Source: Arctopsyche grandis (lineage: Eukaryota; Arthropoda; Insecta; Trichoptera; Hydropsychidae). Taken from it: a DNA stretch of 64,000 nucleotides. Positions 54,094 through 64,000 of the stretch are shown in pieces; position 1 is the first letter of the stretch, and the number at the start of each line of letters is the position of its first letter. A program made the translations under genes and the position numbers. The stretch is from positions 13,320,501-13,384,500 of the forward strand of contig NC_135367.1 in NCBI RefSeq assembly GCF_051622035.1, in the 5' to 3' direction. The notes beneath the pieces were generated by a model. It searched no databases. It was not told the origin of the DNA and saw nothing but the letters and a program-made list of their open reading frames with translations.

Positions 54094-54440
54094 TGTTGAC
54101 CGTATCCCGGCCTAACGAAACACATGCTGTGTATTTTGGAAGAGGATCGTTTATTTTTGTTCAATTGTTACAATGGTTATTGTATGTACGAAGATGTTGA
54201 GCTTCGGAGAAGTGAGCTGGTTGAACTCCAGAGGTTCACTCTGGTGCGTCGCTTTATATACGTTCTGGCTTGAGGCGTGCCGTGTGCAGATGCTTTGTCT
54301 TCGTTTCCAGGACACGCGTTGACCTATTTTCGAGGCACGTGTCTTTGGTACACGTATGGTTTATAGCTATGGGTCCAGCGCGAGGACGTCGTTCGTTTGA
54401 GAATGGGGTCGTGTGCCACGCGTAAACGATTTTTTAGACA
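54094..54440 (-). mobile_element. Probable LTR fragment, antisense
   Basis: Read on the minus strand, it contains a TATA element (CGTATATAAAGCG, about 54250-54261), a downstream AAAATAAACGATC polyadenylation-type hexamer and an LTR-like 3' terminus GGCCGGGATACGGTCAACA (plus-strand TGTTGACC at 54094). The other terminus and target duplication could not be found, so it is either partial or not an LTR. Confidence 0.35.
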
Positions 54441-54664
54441 TGTGTTACGGTTGCCTGATGACATCACTGTTGGGTTTCATTCGTTTTACGATCTAGCGAT
54501 GAACTCTTTCTTCTGGAGTGGTCAAATGGGACGTTACCTTCGAGCTCTGCATGTTTGTACAGGAGCGATGATGATTGGTGTGAAATGTATGAGATCACTG
54601 GTTTTGATTCGTAAGAGCACAAGTTGTGTTATATTCCTACATGTACATATGTATTTATGTAGGT

Positions 54665-54852
54665 TCGGTGATTATTCTGTAAAAAACGATTTCGTAAAAG
54701 TCACTAAAATTTATATTACGGAACATCTGGCACCCTAAAATTTCATCCATCGAGAGTTGACCACGCGAACTATTATACTAACGAGAGCTCGAGTGCTAAA
54801 TATTCCGTATTCGCGATTTTCGTGGCAACGATTGCCAAATAATTCGTTTATC
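54665..54852 (+). repeat. Interspersed repeat family TCGGTGATTATT, copy 3, with 16-bp target duplication
   Basis: 188 bp of the family seen at 19334 and 26116, between two identical copies of ATGTATTTATGTAGGT (54649-54664 and 54853-54868). The clean duplication shows that this is a mobile unit inserted as a whole. The insertion lies 119 bp upstream of the Mis12 start codon. No polymerase III boxes, ORF or A-tail are visible. Confidence 0.75.
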
Positions 54853-54986
54853 ATGTATTTATGTAGGTGTCATACAAAGCAATGTATTGTCAAGTTGTCG
54901 TTTTGTACGATTGTCAGCAGTGCGCGGCGGTATACTCATTTAAAGCGTCCGTTGTGCGTTTGACAGTTATCAAATTAATGAATACC

Positions 54987-55613
54987 ATGGCAGACAATTG
55001 GAGTTCACGCGAATACGAACTCCAACTGCTCACATTCGATCGACCCCTGCTCAAGTGGGCCATCAGAGACTTGCTGAACGACCGACTCAAAGCCCTCACG
55101 GATCAGGCCGAGCAAGATCTCACGTCAACCGACCGAGTCACCCTTACTCCTGCACAAGTCGACACAGTGAGAACGAGATTAAAACGCATCAGCGAATACT
55201 TCAGCGAAGGAGCCAAGGAGCCTCTGGGCCGCATCGAACAGGCTATCGACGCCTGCTTGTCTATTCCCGACAACGTACTCTTACCGTTGGACGAAGGCTG
55301 TGGATCGGAGCAAGTGCAACAGAAGCGGCGGTTGGAACAAGAGGTGGACCAGTTGCGGACTCGGGCACTCGCAGCTGCTGCTGGGAGCCGATTGTTGGAA
55401 CGAGAATTAGCCATTGTCAGGTCGGACAGAGTGAAATTGACTACTGCAGCGGGTAATAATGTTGCGATGGCCATAAATAATAGCTCAAACACGTCTTCTG
55501 CTGCTTCCTTATTCCAATCGTATTTATCACTTGGCCTTAATACGGACTCTGAATGTATACCTCGTCTTCAAGGCGAAGCCTTTACTACGCATAATTCTTC
55601 CTCAAGATTGTAA
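54987..55613 (+). CDS. Mis12: Mis12 kinetochore complex subunit
   Basis: An uninterrupted ORF of 208 codons plus TAA, the same size as human MIS12 (205). The N-terminal YELQLLTF (residues 10-17) matches the conserved YEAQFFGF of MIS12. After a helical region comes the hallmark IPDNVLLPLDE (93-103), equivalent to IPSNILLPEDK. A coiled coil follows (about 110-145, QQKRRLEQEVDQLRTRALAA). Mis12, with Dsn1, Nsl1 and Nnf1, links inner centromere chromatin to Ndc80 at the outer kinetochore. I chose ATG 54987 (ACCATGG context) because the protein then begins at the family N-terminus; the frame is open further upstream, to ATGs at 54978 and 54867. It is divergently oriented to kelch. The assignment rests on these two motifs, length and coiled coil. 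Confidence 0.82.
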   Translation: MADNWSSREYELQLLTFDRPLLKWAIRDLLNDRLKALTDQAEQDLTSTDRVTLTPAQVDTVRTRLKRISEYFSEGAKEPLGRIEQAIDACLSIPDNVLLPLDEGCGSEQVQQKRRLEQEVDQLRTRALAAAAGSRLLERELAIVRSDRVKLTTAAGNNVAMAINNSSNTSSAASLFQSYLSLGLNTDSECIPRLQGEAFTTHNSSSRL

Positions 55614-55914
55614 AAGTGTGACTATGTGACTATTTTTAATTTTATTTAGTTTAAACCAGTGTACAAATATATTTAAGTGTAAGTTTGATTAATTTTTATG
55701 ATAATAATGAGCATAAATATTGGAGATTATTATGAAATTCTTTGATTAAATGTCGCCAATTTAATAGGTTTTTTTTTATGAACTTACCTTTAAATTGAAA
55801 TTAAATGATCAGTATCTATTTTGGTCAGTATAAAATAATACATATACGGCGAGCAATAAACCCAACATATACGAAAAACGGTATTTTGATTTAGATTTTT
55901 CTCTCAAATTCTTA
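55614..55914. other. Mis12 3' region
   Basis: AT-rich, probably 3' UTR. Nothing else recognised. Confidence 0.4.
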
Positions 55915-56175
55915 TAGCAAGTCCGATTCAGATTTCAGCATGTTTACAATTTCATACAATTTGCTCGAATTCTTCCCAACTTCTCTAGTTTTTCTAAGAC
56001 TGGTCTCACTTTGAAGCTGCCACAGATATGGATGTTTTTGATGTGGCCTAGCATAGTTGCCTCCCGCCCATCTAAGCATCCTCATCTCGGTAGCATGTTG
56101 TTTCTTGAGTAGCCAACACTTGGAACAGTAAGTCATGGTTGAATGCATTGCCACCTTGTACGCACAGTTTTCCTT
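55915..56175 (-). pseudogene. LINE reverse-transcriptase relic (RTE-like C-terminal segment)
   Basis: On the minus strand the reading KKQHATEMRMLRWAGG matches the conserved HTTEMRMLRWIGG-type segment of insect RTE/craniofacial-development-protein-2-like retroelements. It is followed by KHPYLWQLQSETSLRKTREV in a decayed frame. Only about 260 bp survives; ends not defined. Confidence 0.6.
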
Positions 56176-59100
56176 TTATGTGAACTGGCAGTCTTCCGTT
56201 ACTGACCATTCGTCACTAACTTAGCGTTTCCTGACCTTTTATTATGTATTGCCTTTGAATATAAATACTGACCTAACATGGATTAAAATATTAACCAGAA
56301 AAATACAAGCTGTTTTTTTTGTATGAATTTTAAATTTTATATTTAAGCACAAATATAACAATTAATTTTAAATTCTGCTCGTTATTCTTCGATTGAATTT
56401 CGCCCTATTTCAATTTATAAAACTTTCTTATATTTTTATTATTTATTATCACAGATTAACCTAATTTCCAAGTAATTGATTATATTTATCATTGTAAATA
56501 TGAATGCTTTATGTATGTATGTTAGTATAGTATAATATTGTAAATAAAATGCGATTTATTATTATTTGAACACATTTATTAACAATCGATCATTTATTTC
56601 AAATATACAAGTAAGTTATTAGCAAACGCGATTATCCACACATTAATTCTTGCGAAATTAGTCGCGTTTGCGAATAAAATCCTCGTATATGTGTATATTC
56701 ATTACAATTTATATCTTGTAATGTATAAACAATCTAAATATATTTCTTTACTCATACTAAAATATAAACTCAATCAAAATATAATATAATAATTCTAAAC
56801 ATCTGTCAACAAGTTAATACATGTATAATATAATATAATAATTTACACAAAAGTCTATGATATAATGATGAATTTTATTTTCAATATTATTGTACTCGTT
56901 TATTTGACGGCACGATAGTTAGTTCTATCGTGATATTTTATAGAAACGTCGAATAAACGACAATAATAAAAAATAAAACACCTACACGATATTTTTCATT
57001 TATAATATTACAACAGTCATTCAAAAAATACACAAATCATACGTATATTAAAATAAATGTATCCATAAAATATACATCTACATTCATATGTATAACACAT
57101 AATATACATTTTGTTTTATTATTATTTTACACGCTTCTTCATCGTCGGAAAAGTATCGCCTATTTTGAATAATGAAATACAATAACGCCGCGTGAAATCA
57201 ATCAATATGTTATCAAAATTTACACATACATACATATATAGCAATTTTTCAATATGTAATCAACAATCCAAAATTTACATATGAAATCCCAGGCAACAAG
57301 AATAATCAATCTGTTATTGTCACAATTGACAGTATTTTTAAATTTTATTTTATATAATCATGATAAAAAACCTTCTACGTTTCATTTTTTGCAATTTATA
57401 AATAGTGAACATGTATGAGACATGGTTATAAGACATGAGCTTTCAATATAAAATTTAGCGTATTTTAGCACATCCTAAAATATCATTGAGTGATTTCTTC
57501 CTTTGTTGAATTTACGTCACATAGACACATGCGTACGTGAACGTCTTATATTTTAAATATAATAGATTTTGTACATGGAATTTGATACATACAAGTATGC
57601 ACGTGTCGACATATACGAATTTTTACTCGTGTTTATACAGGGCCTGATATTCCTGACACCCAAATTCTTATGATAATATCACAGTCAATCTCAAGCCCAC
57701 AATTTATTCTTTTAAAAAAAATTAAAAATCGAACTTAATTATATTATATAAATACATTACGGGGAAGGGGTTTGGGAGAATAGCTAAAGTTTGTGGGGTG
57801 GCTGGTATTAAATGTGGAAAAAAGTCGACAAGTATTGACTTTAAACCTGTTGACTGGATTGAATTTGTGCTTTGGAATTGCATTCATTTTATAAGAGAGG
57901 AATATGTGTTTAAATCATTCTCAAAATCTAAATTGCATCTAAGAATTTGGAAATTGATTAAAAATCTTCATATACTATAAGTGCAAGAATACGAAAATGA
58001 TCATAATCACACTCACATTCAGAAGGTAGAAAATATACTAGAACTAAAAGTTCTTAAACAGTTAACGACTATACGTGAATAATATGAAATTTCTATTATA
58101 ACGAAAATATATTGTAATAGTTTAATACATTCTACCGAGGCCCTTACGATAGATTGACAGTTTATATTCAATACCAGGCCCAATACCAGACCAATACATT
58201 TGATTAAATTAAATACACCACAAATCGTCGACTGATTGTGACGTATAATACATCGTCTGGATGGGACTTCTTTTCTACGCATTCAATGTCATTCTATCTT
58301 GACGACCTCGCTTTTATTAAAAATCGAGCTATTATACAAATAAATAATACAATTGATTATAACTATGTAACATGATAAGGTTATATTTTATTGTTCTATT
58401 ACGTATATAAAATATTTGTTAGTGTGTATATGAAAAATATAATTCAACCTCAATAAAAATAAACACACTAAGGTAATCCAAGCATTCCAAATGTCTAATA
58501 TCAGAGCTAAATTACTGGAGCATCAGTTTAAAGCTCACACATGCTCGCCCACTAAATATAATAAATACATTGGAAGGCTCGGACATCTTTGCTGGATGCA
58601 AATGTCAATTAATATAAAGTTTAATTGTGTTACTCTATTTAGTTATAATAATTTGTAGAATTTGACACAGTGGATACGTTCAGGATGTGATTTTAAATGT
58701 CTATTTAACTAAAACGCTAACAAACCTATATGTTTAAACTTTTTTTAATGTAAACCAACAGTACATAAAATGAATTGATCAATTAAATAAATATAGAAAA
58801 TATATTTTATACATTTAATTACAAACAAGTCATACAAAATATATTTATTTATATACATACATATATATTTATATTGAGATGATTTGTGCAATGAAGACGA
58901 TATAATTGTACTCACATGAAAACAATGGAAGTATAATATATAATGCAATATAAACATAATTCTCTATAATAAAATGGAATAGAAAATATTTTCTGTAAAT
59001 CATCATCATATGTGTAGTATCACAAGTACGAAAAATTTGACATGCCGTATATAAGTATTATATAATAGTTTAATTTTAATTCAATAGATGCAATAATTTT

Positions 59101-60360
59101 TATAATATTATACAACAACGTATGACACTTCTATAGCAAATAAGTTGAGCTATAAATAAATGTACTTGACAATATATTGTGTGTATAAGTAACAGTCAAC
59201 GCGTATAGAAGCTTGGTATTCTATGTATTTGATCTAATTTTCACATCAACTATGCTAAATATTTTGGTTTTTTTTTTAATTTTTATGTATGTTCGTCTTA
59301 AACATTATATTATAACATCGACTCTAGTACAGTGCTGAATGATTAATTGATATTTAACATTAGAAGGCAGGCTCACGATGAGCACATAAGCAATACGCCT
59401 GATGATAGCCTGCGAATGCAAACAATGTTAAACATGTTTCCACAGCGCATGATCTTGAAAAGTAATGATAATATTAAAAATTAATATGAATTACATAGTT
59501 ATCATAACATACCAGTGCATAGAATGTGGCGCCAATTGACGGGTGGTATAAATAGTAAAACATCATATTATGTGTTGATCATAAAAAGGTATGAGATGGG
59601 TTTTATCTTCATCGAGTAAGATTAGGTGAGGTATTTTTCAGAATTAAGAAAAACAAACAGTGCTGTATAGATAGTGAAAGAAAAATGATGATAGTGAAAG
59701 AAAATCGGTCTGCATCTTCGGAATTGTGCTATAAAAAAATTCTTCTGAAAAATGTGCTGTATGGAAAATTAAATAATTAATATTATAGTGCAATAAATAA
59801 TGGGTGCTTTTCTTGAATAGTGCCATTCAAAAATAAATGAGGAAACGCTGGACTAGAGCATATTTTAAGTACAGAAAGTAAAGGCGAATTTATGATAATA
59901 TTTATCCAAGAAGATTTAAATAAAAAATTTCGATTTAAGTACAAAATGTAATTCTTAGTAAAATTTGTTTCGTATAAATATAAAATAATCCATCACAAAT
60001 CTACAACACATGTAAATATATTTCATTTTTGGATAATTTAATTTTTAACTGTGACTTTTTTTATATACGCTTCGACCAATTTCCCCTTCCAAGGGGAATA
60101 AAAAAAAGGGTTACAGACATTGTTTTTCATGAATTCATCATCAATTTATCAATTCCGATCAATTGCTTCCAAATTGATTCAAATCATATGAAATTGGGAC
60201 CACCGTATTCATTAAAAAGATTTCAATTTTGTTTTCTTTATAAGACAATTAAAATATCTTTATTTAATATTTATATTATAATAATAAATACATGTATATG
60301 TTACAGTCCAAGTGAACATTTCGTTCGTTTATAAACATTCTTGTTTGTATATACATATAT
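56176..60360. other. Gene-free DNA
   Basis: Very AT-rich. Part may be the long 3' UTR of the minus-strand gene whose last exon is at 62407. It holds the inverted-repeat hairpin at 56885-56968. No exon recognised. Confidence 0.4.
56885..56968. repeat. Compound inverted repeat (hairpin-forming, about 84 nt)
   Basis: The outer arms TATTATTGT-TCGTTTATTTGACG and CGTCGAATAAACGACAATAATA are inverted copies. Inside them CACGATAG and CTATCGTG form a second stem around TTAGTT. The unequal spacers make it unlike a simple microRNA precursor. Confidence 0.6.
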
Positions 60361-60589
60361 ACTAACCGCTCTTCATATGTATGCATGGTAAACGGACTAT
60401 TTCACACATCGTCATAAAAATCGCGAAAAAATTTCGATCTTTCGACTTTCGATCAAGTCACTTTCGATGCAGTGACGGCCACCGGGTGTTTTGACATCTC
60501 AAAAGTTTTATGCGACACCCAGTGAGTCTATTTGAAGATAGCTTTTGACTGTTAGCACTTGAACTAATTTCATGGAAGGAGCATGTGAG

Positions 60590-60920
60590 GAACGAAACGG
60601 TCCTCCATCTTCTTCATAAAAAGAGAGAGCTTCTTGACATGGTAAAGCGCCTAAAGATGAAGTATTTTGGCCACATTATTCGAGGCCCCATATATCGACT
60701 TCTACAAACAACCATAGAGGGGAAAATATAAGGCAAACGGTAGCTTGGGAGAAAGAAGCTGTCTTGGCTCCGGAACATCAGGTCATGGATGGGCCTCGGA
60801 CTCGAAAAATTGTTTCGGCTTGCCCATGATAGGACAGAATTCGCACGGGCCATAAGCGATGTCTGCCCATGGTAGTCGCCTATGCCCGAATACGGATTCG
60901 GCATTAGAAGAAGAAGGCTT
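60590..60920 (+). pseudogene. LINE endonuclease/reverse-transcriptase C-terminal relic (RTE-like)
   Basis: The plus-strand frame reads MVKRLKMKYFGHIIRGP, then RLLQTTIEGKI, then GRKKLSWLRNIRSWMG and LFRLAHDRTEFARAISD with internal stops. This is the usual C-terminal tail of insect RTE-type elements and ends in the common CGGCATTAGAAGAAGAAG 3' terminus. It is inactive by stops and truncation. Confidence 0.75.
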
Positions 60921-60994
60921 CAACTAAAACCAATTCGTGTATGAAAAAACTAGTATGTTCACGAACGAACCAGAGTGAATAAATGGACTGTAAC

Positions 60995-61716
60995 CAGGCG
61001 CTTAACTACTATGCCGCACGGGCATGCGGTGCATGTGGGCCTTTTAGATTTAGGGGCCCAAAAGGTTTTCAAATAAAAATTTTGAAAGTTATTTTAAAAT
61101 TATTCAAATGACTAATAGGAAACAATATTTAAATTTTTATACTCAAAATTTGATACGCGACACATTGCGTGTCGAATTTTCACCCATCTGTACTCCTTCT
61201 CACGACATTCAATAGTTTTCCGAAATCGTACAGTAATAATAATTGTCTGCAATTATCTATAAAAACGATGTTAAAATAAAATGTTTTTGAAATATGTAAT
61301 TGTATAATTTGCGACTTTAAAGGTGAGGAAAAAAAACATTTAAATTATATGAGATAATTACCAATTTAATTTTAATAACAAAAATATAAAGGGGGCCTTT
61401 TATACCATTTGCATACAGGCCCAATTTTTCTAGTTACACCCAGGGACGCCGAGAAAAATCCCGGGCCCTGGGAAAAATTTTGGGCCCTATGACAAACTAG
61501 AAAAGAACATTAGAAAACATTAGAAAGAACAAACTAGAAAAGAACTTATACATATATTTTTAATATGCGAAAAATCTATCAGAACTATTAGAAAAATCCC
61601 TATATATTGTTTATTATTTTTTTAAATAATTAAATAAGAAAATATGATATAACAGGTACGATTTTCGACACGGGGTCCCTTTACCCCGGCTCTAATCGGC
61701 CTTGGTTACACCACTG
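60995..61716. mobile_element. Outer hAT MITE with a nested insertion
   Basis: Left terminus CAGGCGCTTAACTACTATGC. The right terminus, once the inner element is ignored, is TAGTTACACC plus ACTG (reverse: CAGTGGTGTAACTA). Flanks ACTGTAAC (60987-60994) and ACTGTAAT (61717-61724) match at 7 of 8. Same family as 36178-36716, inverted. Confidence 0.85.
61441..61704. mobile_element. Inner hAT-like element inserted in the outer element's terminal repeat
   Basis: 264 bp from CAGGGACGCCGAG to CTAATCGGCCTTG, flanked by perfect 8-bp duplications GTTACACC (61433-61440 and 61705-61712), which are themselves part of the outer element's 3' terminal repeat. Confidence 0.85.
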
Positions 61717-61724
61717 ACTGTAAT

Positions 61725-62406
61725 ATACATACATATGTATATAAAAAAAAACGAAATTTTTACATACAAATAAACTCACAAATTCTTTGCTGATGGATCA
61801 TTTTACTAAACAAAACATATTTATTTAGAATTTTTTCATATATGGAGGATAAAACAGTAATTCGCCGGCCTATAGTAATACGCCACTAGGATTCTAAAGT
61901 TAAATTTAGCATAACATCAATAAAAACCTTGTGTGGTAATATTGATTTTGTTTTTTAATAATCATTAGCAGCATATAAATTTACTTTTAAGTTTAAAAAT
62001 GTTTACCGGCCAATAACTGTTGTCGCTTCATTAAATCGATAATTGAATAAACTTGTCAATTATTTCTCAATTTGAAAATTAAAAAAAACACGCCTTCCAT
62101 TAAGCCTTTCAACAAAAATTAAACTCTTTTAACAACTATTCAACGAGACTAGATGAAGCTTGGTACGCATGAATGACTCGTACAATAACAAAAAAAAATG
62201 CTATTAATTCACGGTTCTACGTTGGATAACTAATGCTTTTTTTTCATATTTGTATATCATAAATTTAAGAATGAATAAGATGTATAGAGCTGAAAAGTAG
62301 GAGGCGTATATTAGACGTAGATGGGGGCGCGTGTGTCAGGGGCACGGGTGTGCGCGCGCGCCGCTGGCCCTGGCCAGCGCCATCCGCTCGCGCACCACGC
62401 TACCAG
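61725..62406. other. 3' region of the minus-strand gene at 62407
   Basis: AT-rich up to about 62,280. 62,310-62,406 is GC-rich directly after that gene's stop codon and is presumably its 3' UTR. Nothing else recognised. Confidence 0.4.
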
Positions 62407-62682
62407 TCACCCCGCTACCATTCTCGTCGCTTCTATATCTTCGTTCACCTGCTTAAAAATTTGATTAACGTCTCGTCAAATTCACTATGCTATTCCACGA
62501 ACGAAATTAAATGAAAAAAATAAAAATTTTCAATAAACGTCAACCTGAGGCTGAGGAAGAATGTTCGGCGGGACCGGCAGCGTGAAATGGCCGCCGGGCC
62601 GTGGCCGCAAATGTCTATTGTGCAATTCCATTTGAACGATTTTCATGAATTCGATCTGTGCCGCTAACTTCTGAACTTCCTC
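62407..62682 (-). CDS. Last two coding exons of an unidentified gene (partial)
   Basis: Exon 62682-62545 (46 codons) follows a good acceptor (GAATGTTTCAG) and ends at CAG|GTTGAC. The next, 62448-62407, follows TTTAAGCAG and reads [13 protein letters not shown] then TGA. Both junctions are phase 0. The first exon reads [20 protein letters not shown], a short amphipathic heptad-like helix, then [20 protein letters not shown], rich in Pro and Gly. GC content is far above the flanks, as for other real exons here. I do not recognise the family. Upstream exons must lie to the right of 62,682, probably beyond the window, because none was found up to 64,000. Confidence 0.6.
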
Positions 62683-62727
62683 CTGAAACATTCAAAGTTT
62701 ACGAATCCATTACAATTTATTAATCCT

Positions 62728-62815
62728 TGACCCTTTGAATGCTGACCAACGCCAATAGGCGTTTTGCCAACAAGTCCAAACGCCGATAGGCGTTGTATTT
62801 TGAAGGTGACCGTGA
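62728..62815. repeat. Fragment of the TTAACCCTT piggyBac-like MITE family
   Basis: TTGACCCTTTGAATGCTGAC followed by AAACGCCGATAGGCGTTGTA matches the left part of the MITE at 18054-18503. The original TTAA reads TTGA. A second piece (63243-63300, with TTTTGAGCATGTACAAAGTA) lies beyond an intervening hAT MITE and TA tract. Confidence 0.6.
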
Positions 62816-62886
62816 AAAGTCGAAGTGAAAAAATCGAAAATATTCGTTTATCATGCATACATATGAAAAACGGTTAGTATATATAT

Positions 62887-63053
62887 CAGTGGCGTGCGGT
62901 AAAACTCTCTCTCCCCCCCGTCGTACATTCTCACTTAATTTGCGCGAGCAGGATACAACAGTACAAGAGGAACAGGCTTTTCCTCCCGTATCCTGCGCGT
63001 GCACATTAAACAAGGCTGTATGACAAAAAGAGAGATAATTTCACCGCATGCCA

Positions 63054-63056
<3 letters not shown>
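62887..63056. mobile_element. Short hAT MITE within a TA microsatellite
   Basis: Inverted ends CAGTGGCGTGCGGTAAAA (left) and CAGTGGCATGCGGTGAAA (right in reverse), each next to ATATATAT. The 8-bp duplication cannot be distinguished from the surrounding (TA)n. The terminus matches the autonomous hAT at 8067-10795 over CAGTGGCG. Confidence 0.8.

Positions 63057-63113
<57 letters not shown>
63057..63113. repeat. (TA)n microsatellite
   Basis: An almost uninterrupted (AT)n tract directly after the hAT MITE. Confidence 0.95.
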
Positions 63114-63118
<5 letters not shown>

Positions 63119-64000
63119 CATAGTGCCGTTTACCATGCACCCTTTTTTTTGATCTTTCGACTTAAGATCTTTTGATTTTCGATCTTTGCCTTTCGATATT
63201 TGCTTTTTCGACTATTTCACTTTCGGTCCCGTGAGGTAGACCCGTATTTTGAGCATGTACAAAGTAAACATGAATACTACTCGCTAAGCCTTTCCAGCAG
63301 AGAAATGTTATAATAATAGAAGTGGCTTTAGGCGTTATATTGTTGTCAAGTGACGATTTTCCACAGACATTCCTAAATAATTTTAGCATCAGTCGTATTT
63401 GATGCTTGGTGGTCGACGTATGTCCTATAAAAACTTCTCTGGGCAAGGGCAATGGGCAAGGGCATCATTAAAAATTGCATGATGCATTCAAAAACACACA
63501 ATAAACAACATGGGATACATTTTTATAAGTAAATTGATCATTTAAGTAACATATTATTCAATTAACATCGTACATGAAAGTTTTCATGAAAGTGTCATGG
63601 CGACAGTTAGCATTCGGCAATAGCATACGCATATGCGTACAATATTGCGTAGTTATGGAAACGGTACGCGTGTTATTGAAACAAGAAATCTATTCGAAAG
63701 GGCGCTTCTATTATTATAACCAGAGATAGGCGCGAAAATGCGATGAAACGGGATCCTATTGTTAATTTTTATTGTTCTCTAGAGAGCAAAAAAAAAAGGT
63801 TAACAATAGAAATTAACAAAAGAAACCCATTAATTTTGAGCTGGCGCATCCAAACACCGCTCACTGATTACACAGAGCAACAAAAATCACGTTTTTGAGT
63901 TACCAGAGCGGAGACTAACCAATCTTTACTAAGCTTGACCCACTGAATTCGAATATGATGATGATTTTTGTTGGTTAGTGATCGTTTACGAGATACCCCT
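63114..64000. other. Gene-free DNA to the window edge
   Basis: Includes a simple-sequence stretch of GATCTTTCGACTT-like units at 63150-63220 (similar to 60430-60470) and the MITE piece at about 63243-63300. No exon recognised. Confidence 0.4.

Noticed and set aside
55103-55492. Minus-strand 129-codon ORF and plus-strand 152-codon ORF over Mis12.
   Set aside because: Shadows of the Mis12 frame, which alone carries family motifs.

Overview
The window looks like an insect nuclear chromosome segment. It is AT-rich, has many short introns with GT-AG borders, carries TACATACATATGTA-type microsatellites, and its genes have clear insect and metazoan relatives (dimm, CK1 delta/epsilon, DCXR, kelch, Mis12). 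The order cannot be fixed from sequence alone. Exon borders below were placed by hand from splice signals and continuity of reading frame. Family assignments rest on recognised motifs, not on a database search.

Layout, left to right. 1507-3364 (+): a dimm/BHLHA15 bHLH gene in four exons. 5577-13273 (+): a casein kinase 1 delta/epsilon-like gene behind an extremely GC-rich leader. Its 5.5-kb first intron holds a solo LTR and an apparently complete hAT transposon, and its C-terminal tail is encoded by three tandem homologous exons. 17291-19236 (-): a DCXR-type short-chain dehydrogenase in five exons, one intron being GC-AG. 21663-22998 (+): a secreted UPF0764/C16orf89 homologue in six exons. 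24280-25202 (-): a small four-helix membrane protein of the DUF4728/LAPTM4-like type. 25.2-44.4 kb: no convincing protein gene, but many mobile elements (SINE, solo LTR, Jockey-type LINE end, several hAT MITEs, a MULE-like MITE) and one orphan TATA promoter followed by a splice donor. 44483-53482 (-): a kelch gene (ring-canal kelch/KLHL2/3 group). Its kelch ORF ends in TGA-C, and the reading frame then continues through 20 nt and one more splice into a 574-codon open exon. This is the architecture known from Drosophila kelch stop-codon readthrough. 54987-55613 (+): a single-exon Mis12 kinetochore gene, divergent from kelch. 62407-62682 (-): the last two coding exons of an unidentified gene that continues beyond the right edge.

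The genes do not form a pathway. Most of the sequence between them is transposon-derived. I could define at least eight elements or nested elements with hAT-like 8-bp target duplications (two of them imperfect), two TTAA-flanked piggyBac-like MITEs, two solo LTRs with 4-bp duplications and two LINE 3' ends with target-site duplications.

Most notable: the kelch readthrough arrangement, the triplicated phase-1 exon of the CK1 tail, the intact hAT in the CK1 intron, and a hAT element inserted inside the terminal repeat of another hAT.
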